Part shown: positions 50,801 to 61,300 of the stretch, one piece after another
Numbering within the stretch: the first letter of the stretch is position 1
How the letters are laid out: every line of letters starts with the position of its first letter
From: Pelecanus crispus
Lineage: Eukaryota; Chordata; Aves; Pelecaniformes; Pelecanidae
Direction: 5' to 3'
Assembly (NCBI RefSeq): GCF_030463565.1
Contig: NC_134643.1
Span: 40,648,221-40,712,220 of the forward strand
DNA: 64,000 bases
Notes under the pieces: model-generated
Told to the model about the DNA's origin: nothing
Databases searched by the model: none
Seen by the model: the letters and a program-made list of their open reading frames with translations, nothing else
Position numbers and translations under genes: made by a program

Positions 50801-52361
50801 TAGATCCTAGGCAGTGATCCAGGTTGCCTTATCTCCAGCAATTCCTGACCCCATGGATATGCAAACAGTGTGTGTCTCCATGGTCAAAGTTCCTTGTGCA
50901 TATCCACCTGGGCAGTGATAATGGCAGGAGTGCTTCACTGTGGAGGTTTCAATAGTGGCCTTCTGCAGTCCAGCAATACTGGATTTGAGAGCCAGGCCAC
51001 TCTGGATGAGATTGTATCCTGCCTTCCATCTCTTTTCCAACAAAGCTGGGTCATCTGTAGCCATAGATTTGCGATTCCCTTCAGTGGTCTGCAGGGATTG
51101 TCATGTGGAGCCTCAGTTCCTAGGCACCCTGGACTACCCTGCTGACATGCACCAGGTTTTAGGAGTTGCAAACCCTACCTTGAGCATCCAGTAACACATG
51201 TACCCATTTGAAACCATGAATCAGCTTCCTACCACACAGAGTTAAATTCCAAAGCAGTCAGACTCCCAGCAGCACTTTGAGCATAGCGACTGTCAAACAA
51301 GGTGAAACTAGTCTAACTTGGGGAAAATTCTTGGCACATAATGTCACAAGTGCCTGTAGGCGTGCAAGTACTCACACACAGTATCGGTAATAGCAATAAC
51401 TTGTGATATGTTACACTTGACACAGGATATACTTCCTACTACATCTATTTTTCTTAGTTTTGGGAATTCAGTCTAGCATATATATATATATAAAAAAAAT
51501 ACAAATGTTGCCATTTCTCTGATGAATTATCTACCCTTCACATTAAAGACTGCATAGAAATATACTGTGTAGTTTAAACTTATCCTGAACATGACTAATC
51601 AAAGCAGGTAAAGCTAAAGAATAAGGGAAATGGAAAACGAGAGAAGATTAGAGAAGAGTGACGCTTTTTCTGCTCCAGATCCATGTATTACACTGGGAAG
51701 GCTCAATCACTATTATTCCCTTTATCATTAATAAGCGGGCATTCTTTCCACAGCAAATTAAGCCTGAAATTGCTTTTTGTTTTGTACTCACTGTGTTATC
51801 TCAGGTGAATCTAGGTATTCCTAGCTTAAGGTTCCCAAGAGAAATTTCCTTTCTAAAATAAGTAATTTGGTGCTTCACAGGAATTATTATTCAATCTTCA
51901 GATATATTTGAAGAGTTCCATCAGTCATGCTTCATGCCTAGGCAATAACAGCAAACTACTGCATCTGACTCATTGCCAGGGAAGTTAAAGCCTCTGGGTT
52001 TATTCACATGTAGAAGACAAAGCTCTCTACTTAAGAGAGGTCTCAGGTGTAGGATTCTTCACCGTGAGGTAAGGTCTCCTAAAGCCCTTCCACCAAAACA
52101 AGGGAACTTTAATCTTGAAATTCCTCAAGAAATACACACGTATTAGGTCGTCTTTGAGGTATGATATACCTTAATAATAAGTAGCACACACCTGAGAGAA
52201 GTTCACTCTAAACCTCTGGTAAGTGTATTTGGTATAAATGACATTGTAAAAGTTGAAACGTACCTCGTCCCCATGCATATTAGCAACATACTTGAACTCT
52301 GGAATGCCAATCTTATGATGGGTTGGAAACCTTCCCAGAACAAGAACCCACAGGTCTCTAC
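38645..52361 (-). CDS. CPM: CPM, carboxypeptidase M (3' seven coding exons; 5' part missing)
   Basis: CPM is a GPI-anchored zinc metallocarboxypeptidase (M14, N/E subfamily) that removes C-terminal Lys or Arg from peptides such as kinins at the cell surface. Joined - strand exons 52361-52264, 43846-43674, 42189-42005, 41742-41572, 40726-40574, 39833-39685 and 38878-38645 have matching phases and give 386 residues plus stop. They align with human CPM from about residue 55 to the C-terminus (443). Visible features: zinc motif HGDE in [15 protein letters not shown], substrate-binding Arg region [10 protein letters not shown], third zinc ligand [11 protein letters not shown], catalytic Glu in [11 protein letters not shown], then a transthyretin-like domain ([33 protein letters not shown]) and a hydrophobic C-terminus ([15 protein letters not shown]) fitting a GPI signal. 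The signal-peptide exon is not seen in this window. Confidence 0.96.
38879..39684 (-). other. CPM: CPM intron before the last coding exon
   Basis: 0.8 kb. A short GC-richer part lies at about 39,100-39,420; no exon or repeat recognised. Confidence 0.8.
39685..39833 (-). CDS. CPM: CPM exon (transthyretin-like domain)
   Basis: Acceptor TTTCATAG|GTGTCA, donor ATCAAT|GTAAGT; 149 bp. It encodes [20 protein letters not shown] through [20 protein letters not shown], the beta-sandwich domain that follows the catalytic domain in the N/E subfamily. Confidence 0.95.
39834..40573 (-). other. CPM: CPM intron upstream of the transthyretin-like exon
   Basis: 0.7 kb, with a T run near 40148-40160. Nothing else recognised. 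Confidence 0.8.
40574..40726 (-). CDS. CPM: CPM exon (catalytic Glu)
   Basis: Acceptor TTTTAAG|GTGGAA, donor CATCTAG|GTGGGT; 153 bp. It encodes [20 protein letters not shown], containing the catalytic Glu of the M14 family, then [14 protein letters not shown] and IEYIKQVHL at the domain junction. Confidence 0.96.
40727..41571 (-). other. CPM: CPM intron upstream of the catalytic-Glu exon
   Basis: 0.85 kb, nothing recognised. Confidence 0.8.
41572..41742 (-). CDS. CPM: CPM exon (SPDDDVF to WYQLE)
   Basis: Acceptor TTCTGCAG|TTACCG, donor CTGGAAG|GTAAGA; 171 bp. It encodes [32 protein letters not shown] and [12 protein letters not shown], colinear with human. Confidence 0.95.
42005..42189 (-). 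CDS. CPM: CPM exon (active-site core)
   Basis: Acceptor TCTAAG|GTACAA, donor AACTCAG|GTAAGC; 185 bp. It encodes [17 protein letters not shown], the substrate-binding Arg region, and [16 protein letters not shown], which holds the third zinc-binding His. Confidence 0.96.
42190..43673 (-). other. CPM: CPM intron upstream of the active-site exon
   Basis: 1.5 kb, holding the CT microsatellite at 43000. No exon seen. Confidence 0.8.
43000..43022 (+). repeat. (CT)n microsatellite in a CPM intron
   Basis: About eleven CT units, followed by imperfect pyrimidine-rich sequence. Read on the CPM strand it is a GA run. Confidence 0.95.
43674..43846 (-). CDS. CPM: CPM exon (TVGRE to YYTQG)
   Basis: Acceptor TATACAG|ACTGTT, donor GGACG|GTAAGG; 173 bp. 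It encodes [18 protein letters not shown] through [18 protein letters not shown]. It includes an N-glycosylation sequon (NNT) where human has NST. Confidence 0.95.
43847..52263 (-). other. CPM: CPM intron with solo LTR 3
   Basis: 8.4 kb. It contains the solo LTR at 47,082, T or A runs near 45027-45041, 47668-47682 and 50760-50771, and a short TA run at about 51478-51492. No other coding exon was recognised on either strand. Confidence 0.75.
47082..47644 (+). mobile_element. Solo LTR, copy 3, in a CPM intron
   Basis: Same family and strand as copies 1 and 2, so antisense to CPM. The flanks are CAGGG (47077-47081) and CATGG (47645-47649), a 5-bp duplication with one mismatch. TATA is altered to TATAGAAA. 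A run of A follows about 25 bp downstream. Confidence 0.9.
52264..52361 (-). CDS. CPM: CPM exon with the first zinc motif
   Basis: On the - strand the acceptor is TTTAAAG|GTAGAG and the donor GACGAG|GTACG. Its 98 bp begin by completing a Gly codon, then encode [12 protein letters not shown] through [12 protein letters not shown] supplies two zinc ligands (His and Glu). Confidence 0.95.
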
Positions 52362-55300
52362 CTTTAAAAGGGGAAGGGGAAAAAACATTTTTTTAAACAA
52401 GTGTAAAATCATACAAACCTTAGAGAGAAAAAAAAAGAAAAAAAAAAACTTGGTCATTGAGACCACCGTACAAATTCTCATATTTCATTGTTGCTCAGTT
52501 AGTCCTATATATAGCATATCAAAGTAGACTGTGGGATTTTGGGATTTTTATTCTGTGAGTACTTGCTAAATTAGTTATAGGAATAAATGTTTTGCCTTCT
52601 GACCAAAAGTGTGTAGTGAACCCTCCAATTTCAAAAGCATTTAACCAGTGCTAGAAAATAGTTTGGGGATTTTTTGTAATAAACATTTTTCAAATCAAGT
52701 TTAGCAAGCAAGATCTTGTCAAGCAAAGTCACCAAGCAACTTAAGAGTATTTAAAATAGAAGACACTCTTCCTGCAAAAATATTAAATCATGAAAAGGGT
52801 TTTCTGAAGTACATACAGATGTTTCCATTAGCACAAAGAAAGAGCTTTTTTTTTTTATTAAAGACAACACAGAAAAGCTAAACACATTCATAAGTTACTG
52901 CTCAGAAAAGAGAAGATACTAGGCAGAGCTGTATCAGAGACATACTCAAGAAAAATCAGCAGGGAAAAAATTAATAGCAACAGAAAGAATATTAGTTAGG
53001 ACCACTAAAGCTGCACAGGAAGCTGAACTTTAAGTAACAAAATAAACAAACAAACATTTTGGAAGTCCTTATTTAAAGGGGGTGGGGAGCATTTTTTATT
53101 ATTATTTTTAGTGATGTTGTGGCATTTCAGATCTCATCTGCAAAACTATGCTTCCCACTAGTCTGCTCAATGAGGTGGAAAGCTCTAGTTTCAGTAGGTG
53201 GCAGCAATGAAACTAGATCGGTTCCTTGATAATAGCGGTCACAACCTATAGATTGCTAATGCCCAGACCTTGCATGCATGCTGCCTGTCCCCAGCTCTCA
53301 CACAGGGCTTGTTGGGACCTATGAACTGTCTCAGCAGAGTCCAGCCATCATTGTTACTTACAGCAAAGAAGAACACAGGTGCTGCTATATGCAGTGCTAT
53401 AAAAAGCATTATTTCCTAAATCTTTGTAGATCATCAAATCTGCAGTAAATAAACTCTGGAGCATAACTGTTTCCCAGAGGTGAAAGCCATGACCCTCATG
53501 GTATAGCTGCAGTGAGCCAGTCACATCGCTAGAAAAGGAAAACAAAAATGCTGTGGCAACTGCAGTACCTTCAGGAATGGGAGAAAAACATTGAAGAGGA
53601 CAGAAGGAACACTACAAGATGCACTGAAACTGCACTGAGACCTGATGGTGTCCCACCTCTCTCTTCTAGATAGAAGTGGATACAGCTGAACTGTAAAATG
53701 CATGGTTTCCTACAGAGAAGACATATACCTTCTATAAGGTTATAAATTCATTCAGCCTTGGAACTGCCCATTATCAGCATGAGTACCAAGCATGCAGACA
53801 GGCTTCAAAATATCTTAGAGCCATTGGGTTCAGTGAATTACATGTAAAGCCCTCTCGGAGTAAGTGAAATAAGTGCTGATTAAAAGCATTAGTTTCCTCA
53901 AATCCTTGATGATTTCCTATACAAGCACAAAGCAGTGACCTAGAAGGTGAGATAGCTTAGTGCAGGATCAGGACATTAAACTAACCAATATACTTACTAC
54001 ATTTATATTACCTTTCAGTATATAATTATTATCTAATATATAAAATACCCAACCAATCACAGCAGCCAAACAATACTGTAGTCCCTAGAACATGAAGCAT
54101 CTTATCTCGCCAATAACCAGACATTAATATTAGCCCCTGGTTTTATTTGAATGGAAGCAGATCACAAGGGCCATTTCAAATCCAACTACTAGCAATGACG
54201 ACATCCACATCTATTGCATACAGACTTTTTGGATCATCTCGCGAGCCAACGTAGAACAGCACCATACTCTTTAGTTGCTTCCCCATAGTGGCACTAGCAC
54301 TGATTCAGTACTATATATACTAAAGCAACAAGAGTCCAAGTACAGCTAAAATGCTACAGTTATTTCTGTCATTTAAGACTTTCTACAAATAATATTGTAT
54401 TCTGATTTTTAAAAAAAAAAAAATTTCCAGTGCCTTGCCATCAGCAGTGCTCATTCCTGCTGCTATCCCTGTGAAATTGCACTCATGGGAAACACAAGGA
54501 AGAGCTAAGTATAGACTAGCATTAAGTATTGATTTAAATAGATCTTTCCAGTATTAGTGTTTATAGACTGTTTATAGTTTGTGTGAGGGCCATCTAAAAG
54601 ATAAACACTCCAATGAACTGAGACACCAATTATTTCCTGGCATTCCTAGCTTGTGAGAAGTATTAAACCTACCACTAAAAGAAATTCCTGGGTCTGTTCA
54701 GCCTGCAGTACTGGATAGTGTACCTGTGAGGGATGATGTAAGATTTCTTTCCATACAGCAGTAATTTACTGCATATAAAAAAAGATTCAGCATATAGATA
54801 AAGTTTCCTTTAATCAGTAAAGCCTAGATAACTCTGGTTTTGTACCTGAAGTGAACAGCTAAGCTACCTCCCATGCTTTGAATCAACTGAATGTATATCA
54901 AAAAGCCATTTCTCACTGCCAAACCAGAACTGACTTCAACTCATTAGTGAACTATATTTCAAGTAATCAAGACAAACATGTTTCTAACTGTGTGTCTGAG
55001 GGCAAGTAACAAGACTTGTATTGGAACAGAGCCAGATTACACAGCTTCTAGTGGAATGAGCAGTCGTCTTTTAGATTTTCTAGCATTGCCACAGCTCATG
55101 GCTTAGTATCAGTATTCAACACAGAGCTATAAAAACTGGGAATTAAGATGGAGAATTGAAATTGATCTCCAGATCTAGTGGTAAAGAAACCAAATCATTT
55201 GTAGATATTGCCATCTGGATTGCACCCCCTGGTTTGTTTTGTTCCGAAATTTATTTCTACTTTTCTTCACTTTGTTCTTTACAGCTTCATTTATGAAAAA

Positions 55301-58300
55301 GAACTGTTGTCATCTCAAAGAAAGTTATGGCTAGGAAATGAAGTTAAATGACTGGGCAACACACCAGACCCACTGTCAGTACCGCTCAGGCTAGGCTACT
55401 GATTCAACAGTTTGCATGGAGGTCCACTTTGACCCAGAAAAAGCAATAGGCTGACTACAGTCCTCCTGGGCTGGCCATGTGTTGCACACTGACTTCATGG
55501 GTAGGAACTGCAGTAATGCTGACCCATGTTGAGGTAGTCCCTACCTAGAAAGGCACAGAACAGAGAAGAGGAAGACTGGCTGACTCCCATTAGAATGCAA
55601 GGTCCAAGAACAATCTAATCATAGAAATGATCACAAAAATAATAGAACAGCCCAGGTTGGAAGGGACCTCAAAAGATCATCTGGTCTAACCTTTCATTGG
55701 AAAGGAAGCCTAGATGACATTATCAAGCACTCTGTCCAATTGCATCTTGAAAACCTCCAGTGATGGGGACTCGACCACATCCCTGGGGAAGTTGTTCCAG
55801 TGAATGATTGTTCTCACTGTAAAAAAAGATTCTTTCTTATATTGCGATGAAACCTCTCCCCGTGCAACTCGTATCGACTGCCCCTTGTCTTCTTCCACAT
55901 GGATCCTTGTGAAGAGAGTGCCTCCATCCTCTTTGTAGCCACCCTTAAGTACTAGAAGAATCCTGTGATGAGGTTCCCCCCTGAACATTCTCTTCTCCAG
56001 GGAGAAGAGCCTGAATTCCTTCAAGTCTTTCCTCACAGGGCAGGTTCTCCAACCCTCTGATCATCTTCATGGCCACCCTTTGGACCCTCTCCAGTCTGTC
56101 CACATCTGTCTTGAATTGTGGGGACCAGAACTGGACACAGCACTCCAGGTGCAGCCTGACAAGCACTGAGTGGGATGATCACCTCTCTATCTCAGCTAAT
56201 AATGCCCCTACAAATGCAGCCCAGGATCTGATTTCGCTTTGTTGCTGTAGCTTGATACAAAGCCACAACAATTTACTTCTCTTTGTATTTCATATCCTCT
56301 TCCTTAAAACTTACTGATTTTTTTTACTCTTACTTACCCCATGCTTAGCAACAAACTCTGCAGGCCAAGTAGCATATTATCAGGGTGGTTTGCACATTAC
56401 CCAGAAAGATGTGGCCCTAAGCTGTAGGGAAGGCCACCTTAGTAGTAAGAAAAGAACATAGAGAAGTTAAATAGAAAGTACAAACAACTGAAAAGCTTTA
56501 TCATTATTCTTCAGATTGTTATTGACTACTGATATTTCAGCAGTCCTGAGAACTCACCCTATCAGGGCTTCATTCTATCGTTCTCCACCCAAACTTTTAA
56601 AATACATATTTCTGACCCCCAAAACACAAAATCAAAGCTCTGCAAAATAAGAAGAGGGACCAGACAGACAAGGTTTTATTCAATGAGAACGTAAGATGGT
56701 GGTGGCTACGCCTTAGGCATAGCTTGTATCAATCCTGCTCAATTCCAGCATAAGCAGAAGAGCTTCAGCCTAGGTTCTATGATGAGAACACCAAGTAACA
56801 GTAGTGAAATAAACATACCAGCTGATTTTTATAACAGCTTCCACTGCAAGAGCAACCACTACGTAATTATGGTTTGACAGAAGAAAGAGAAACAATGCAA
56901 ATAACTAGCATCCGCATTACTTATACAAAATATCATGGGGAGACGGGATGGCATGAGAGTCACTCCTTGATAAATTCTTCTGTAGATATACCACAATTCC
57001 CACATAATCTCACAGATGCTCTTTAATCCACTTTAACTATGCATACTAATATTGGAAACATTTCCCTAACTGCATTTGGCAACATATTCTGCTATGTCTT
57101 GGGATACTTCATCCTTACTGGCTACCTGTAATACTAGTGTAAATCTAGGTTAATTGTTACCATGCAAGATACTAAGGCATCTTTACAGTTTTCTTTTTAT
57201 TGCAGAACTATGTCAGGGTATCTTCCCAGCTGCACCTGACACTTAGTTGCTGAGACCAAGTCAAACTATGCTTATTACTACATCAAGTTCCTTATCTTGC
57301 AGGAAGGAATAAGTCAGGAAGTCAACCCTGGCTTTATCACTTCTAACTTTTAAATCACAGTCATGGTAAATCTGTTTCCGTGCTAACACAAGCCATTCTT
57401 TGGCTGTTAATTTTTCTGATCTGTACTTGTATTCCCTACAAGGCTCGGTACTGTCAGTGTGTAACACAGGAGTATAATTGCCACCTATGTGCACACGTAG
57501 GCAAGAAGATGGAAATACAAAGACATGAAATGCTTATGTAACTTAGCATTGTACTTCCAAGCTTCAGTAAGACGACAAAGTGTTAGTTTCTCCATAACAG
57601 TGGGGCAATACTGTCTTCAAGCAAAACACTACCACAGCTAATAAAGGACTTCAGGAGCAATTCCCTTTTGCTAAGCAAGCACCAGCAGCATCCTTGCCCT
57701 GTGGTACTCCAATTTGCCATCACCAATTCAAGCTGGAAAAGCTAAAGCTATTTTGGAACTCATCTTCTGCAAGGGGACTGCCCAACAGCACACACAGCTC
57801 AATTCAGATTCTAACACAATTTGAGTTACCAACACATTATTTATATAACCAGAAGTGTTTAATCAGAATGACTGATGTAGTAGCATTGCAGAAGTAGCCT
57901 TACAAACATGAATATTTGAGTTTAATCTAGCCAGACTGTTGAGTAAAGTACCTTCCCGATTATGGTAAGTAGTGTAATGTATCCTTTGGGGACATAAATT
58001 TTGTAAATTATCAGCCAAAAGAGGTAGTTGTCTGCTCAGAAAACAGACACTCTAGATGTCTAGTTTATACTCAAAATAGCCTACGTACTTGAAGCTGGGA
58101 TCAGACATCTGCATGAACAACTGTAGTACGTCAGATTCTTTTGTGAGTTTACCCTCACTTTCAGTATACCATGTTCTACCGAGACAGAAAGGATTATCTA
58201 AAAGGTCAGCCTGGATTGGCATTAGTAATGAACAAAGTTGGTATCCCAAGAAGAGCTAGGACACTTCAAACATAACAAAGTCTTCAAAGTATTTTGAAGG

Positions 58301-61300
58301 ATTAAAAAGACACAGTTCAATCACATATGTTAACCAGGCTTACCTAGCAATATTCAGCATGGTGCATAGGTAAGCAGAACGAACCCAAAAGAGCCCAAGG
58401 TAACATTAGACTGCAGGTCCACCATGGCCACCCACCACCACCACCACACCCCAAACTGATAGCACTTCTTATCTGGGGAGGACGGCAATGGTTTTACTAC
58501 TTGTTTTGTTTCCCCAAGTATCCTGCTTAATGGAGAGACCATAAAAGAGATCATACTTAGCAAGAACTACTCTAATCACACTGTTCTTAATAAGCTATTG
58601 GAAGAAATAAAAATAATTGATAAGGAAGCAAATGCTTGTTTGAGGATAACAGCAAGAGAAACTTATAGGTACAGTACCTGTGCAGCATTTTTTAATTTTC
58701 CATCAAATTGTTAGGACTATCCTGTGCTCTGTATTTCTACTTGTCAACTTTCTGAGTACTAATACAGACAGTCCCACCTCAGCCAATTTGTGGTATTTCT
58801 TGAGATACAAAGGACTGGAATGTTCCAGCAAAAGATGCACTATCACTGACACAGTTACTACACTGGGGCCACTGCTTAATTTAACATTTCTGGTCTCTTC
58901 CCATGTATCCCTTCTTACAGACACAAGGCTACCTCTCTCTCAAGGGTAGAAAAATAAAAGTCATAATTTCCTTCTGTTTAATGAGCACCTATTTCCAGAG
59001 ATGATACCACCCAGTCCAATTTAGAGTCAGTACCTTATAAGCAGAACTGTAGGTTATAAGCAGAACAGTGGGAATAACCAATGATTCTTTGAAAAACCTA
59101 GATACTGCTTATTTGTAAATAAAAGCACTTGAGAAGGGAAAGGAACCATGATCATGTGCTTGCTTGTCTTCCTAAAAGTTTACAAATCTTTGGTTGAGTG
59201 GGAGATCCATAGCTGCTTTAGACACTTTCACAGGACTTCTATCTTATGAGAACAACCACCCCTTTTTCCCTGTGTATACATGACTCATCACACTGTACCA
59301 TTTCCAGTTCTCATAATCAAGCTGAGCTCACTCTTTATACACAAAAACATGAAAAATTGCCAATCCAGAGCACAGTCTCTACAATAGCACCTTATAGTTT
59401 ATTTGAACACAAATCAAGAAATAAAAATAAATTTTAAAAATCCAAACAAAAAACAACCCAGAAGGGAATACTGTTTTTAAATTAATACACACTAACCTTT
59501 TTCAGTATTGCTCACTGAGAAGAGAGCACCACAGACACACAGAATTAACCTGAACATGCTTTCCCCACTATTTACACTAACTGGTTTCATATTCACTCCC
59601 AGAAACCAGACTATATTTCCATTTCACCAACTCTTGCTTGTATTACCACAGGGTTTTTAAACCTAATTCTGAAAATGTGTGCTTTATTTTCCTGAGAAAG
59701 ATGTGAAACTGGTATGCAGCTAGTGATTTTCAGAAAAGCTACTGTATACATAAAAGAAAGAAATAGTACCCATTCACAGTAGTACCATTAGATCATCATG
59801 AGCAGAGTGATTGCTTCTAACACAAGCTAGGCACAAGGAGGAGGATGGTTTATTTTTAAGTGCAGTTTTTCCAGATTCAACAGCTTTATTTGGCCTACCC
59901 TTTTACCACCAGAGGCAGAGGTGGCCAAAACAATTCCTGCCACTTGAAGGCAGAGAGGGAATAGAAAACCAGGAGCAGACTACAGGTTGTTGCTCCTACA
60001 TGGCGGAGAAGTTACTGGTGCACTTTCAGAGTTTCAGTGCGTTGAAGTGCCTCATCAAGAGACTTGTTATGCTTATCCTGTAAACATCCTTGGCATATCC
60101 CAGACGTCATGTTTGCTCCAAGAATAGAAAGCTCTAAACAATACACATCTCAACACTGGCAAGCAGAGTCCTACAAATTCAGACAGTGAGCAGCTCGTTT
60201 CCACACCCTCCCCCCTTTTTTTTTTTTAAACTGGCTGAAGGGTGGGAAAAATGCAAGATAGATTAACTGTTTTAAAAGAATCCAATCTTTATCATCATCT
60301 GTTTCTGGTTTAGTTAACAAGCTACATTAATTTGACCAGTTGCTTCCAAATTCTCTCTCAAAACAGGTAACAAAATGTGTCCTTAGAAACATTAACTACC
60401 ACCTTTTAGGAAAGGCAACAGACACTACAAAGAACTAATATTCAGGCAGTGTTACTACCTACAGAGTAACTTAGTCCTTTGTCTCCGAGAAACACGTTCT
60501 GGTGGCCTTTGCTTCCTCTTGGATTTTGCGATCAGCCTAATGCAATTGTGTTATCAGAGCAAGCTTTGTACTTTAACCTACTTTAGGTCCACCACGATTG
60601 GGAAATACGCTTTGTCAGAAACAGCCAGGTTGCATATTGCTAGAAGCGCATACTGGGGAAGTATCATTCTGTGCCTACCCTATTCCTAGGCTTTTCTCTA
60701 GCTATTCTTGGGAAAAAGAATACTGGACCGGACTGGTTTTTTTAATTGACACAGTAAGACTATATTTCTGATTGAGAACACAGTTCGCTTTTATTTTAGC
60801 TTTAGGATAAATGTTACTATTTCACATCTGCTCAAGCTCTGTTTAAATGCCTCAAGTAACTGCAAGAGCCATGGATGTAGAACACATTGGCTAGGAACAA
60901 ACAGGAAATGTAACTCAACTGTCTTAAATCTACTGTGAGCTCAGCAGGTTACACAGCAGCTACAGTCATTTAATTAAATAAGTCCAACTGCCATAGACTG
61001 ACCTTTCCCATAACAATGACTAAGCCCTAGACATCAAACTGCAGAATGATCTGCTTAGAAGCATCTAGAAACTAGAAACACTTTTCTACTGAAAAGCTTC
61101 ATCCCCTGAAGTGGGGTAGGAAGGATGTGTTACTGTGTTCTCCTCAAGGTAAGAGGAGAGTGCAGACAGATCTACCATCTGGTTACAACACAGGCATAGG
61201 ATAACAGTTTTATTTCTTTTTAATTAAGTCTGTGATTAGAATTTGTTTAAAAATTAACAACATTGTACTGAAAAGGCAATTCAACCCACATCACTGATCA

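Noticed and set aside
54012-54030. AAAG|GTAATA on the - strand, considered as the CPM signal-peptide exon donor
   Set aside because: The sequence before it is AT-rich with in-frame stops and no similarity to the CPM N-terminus.
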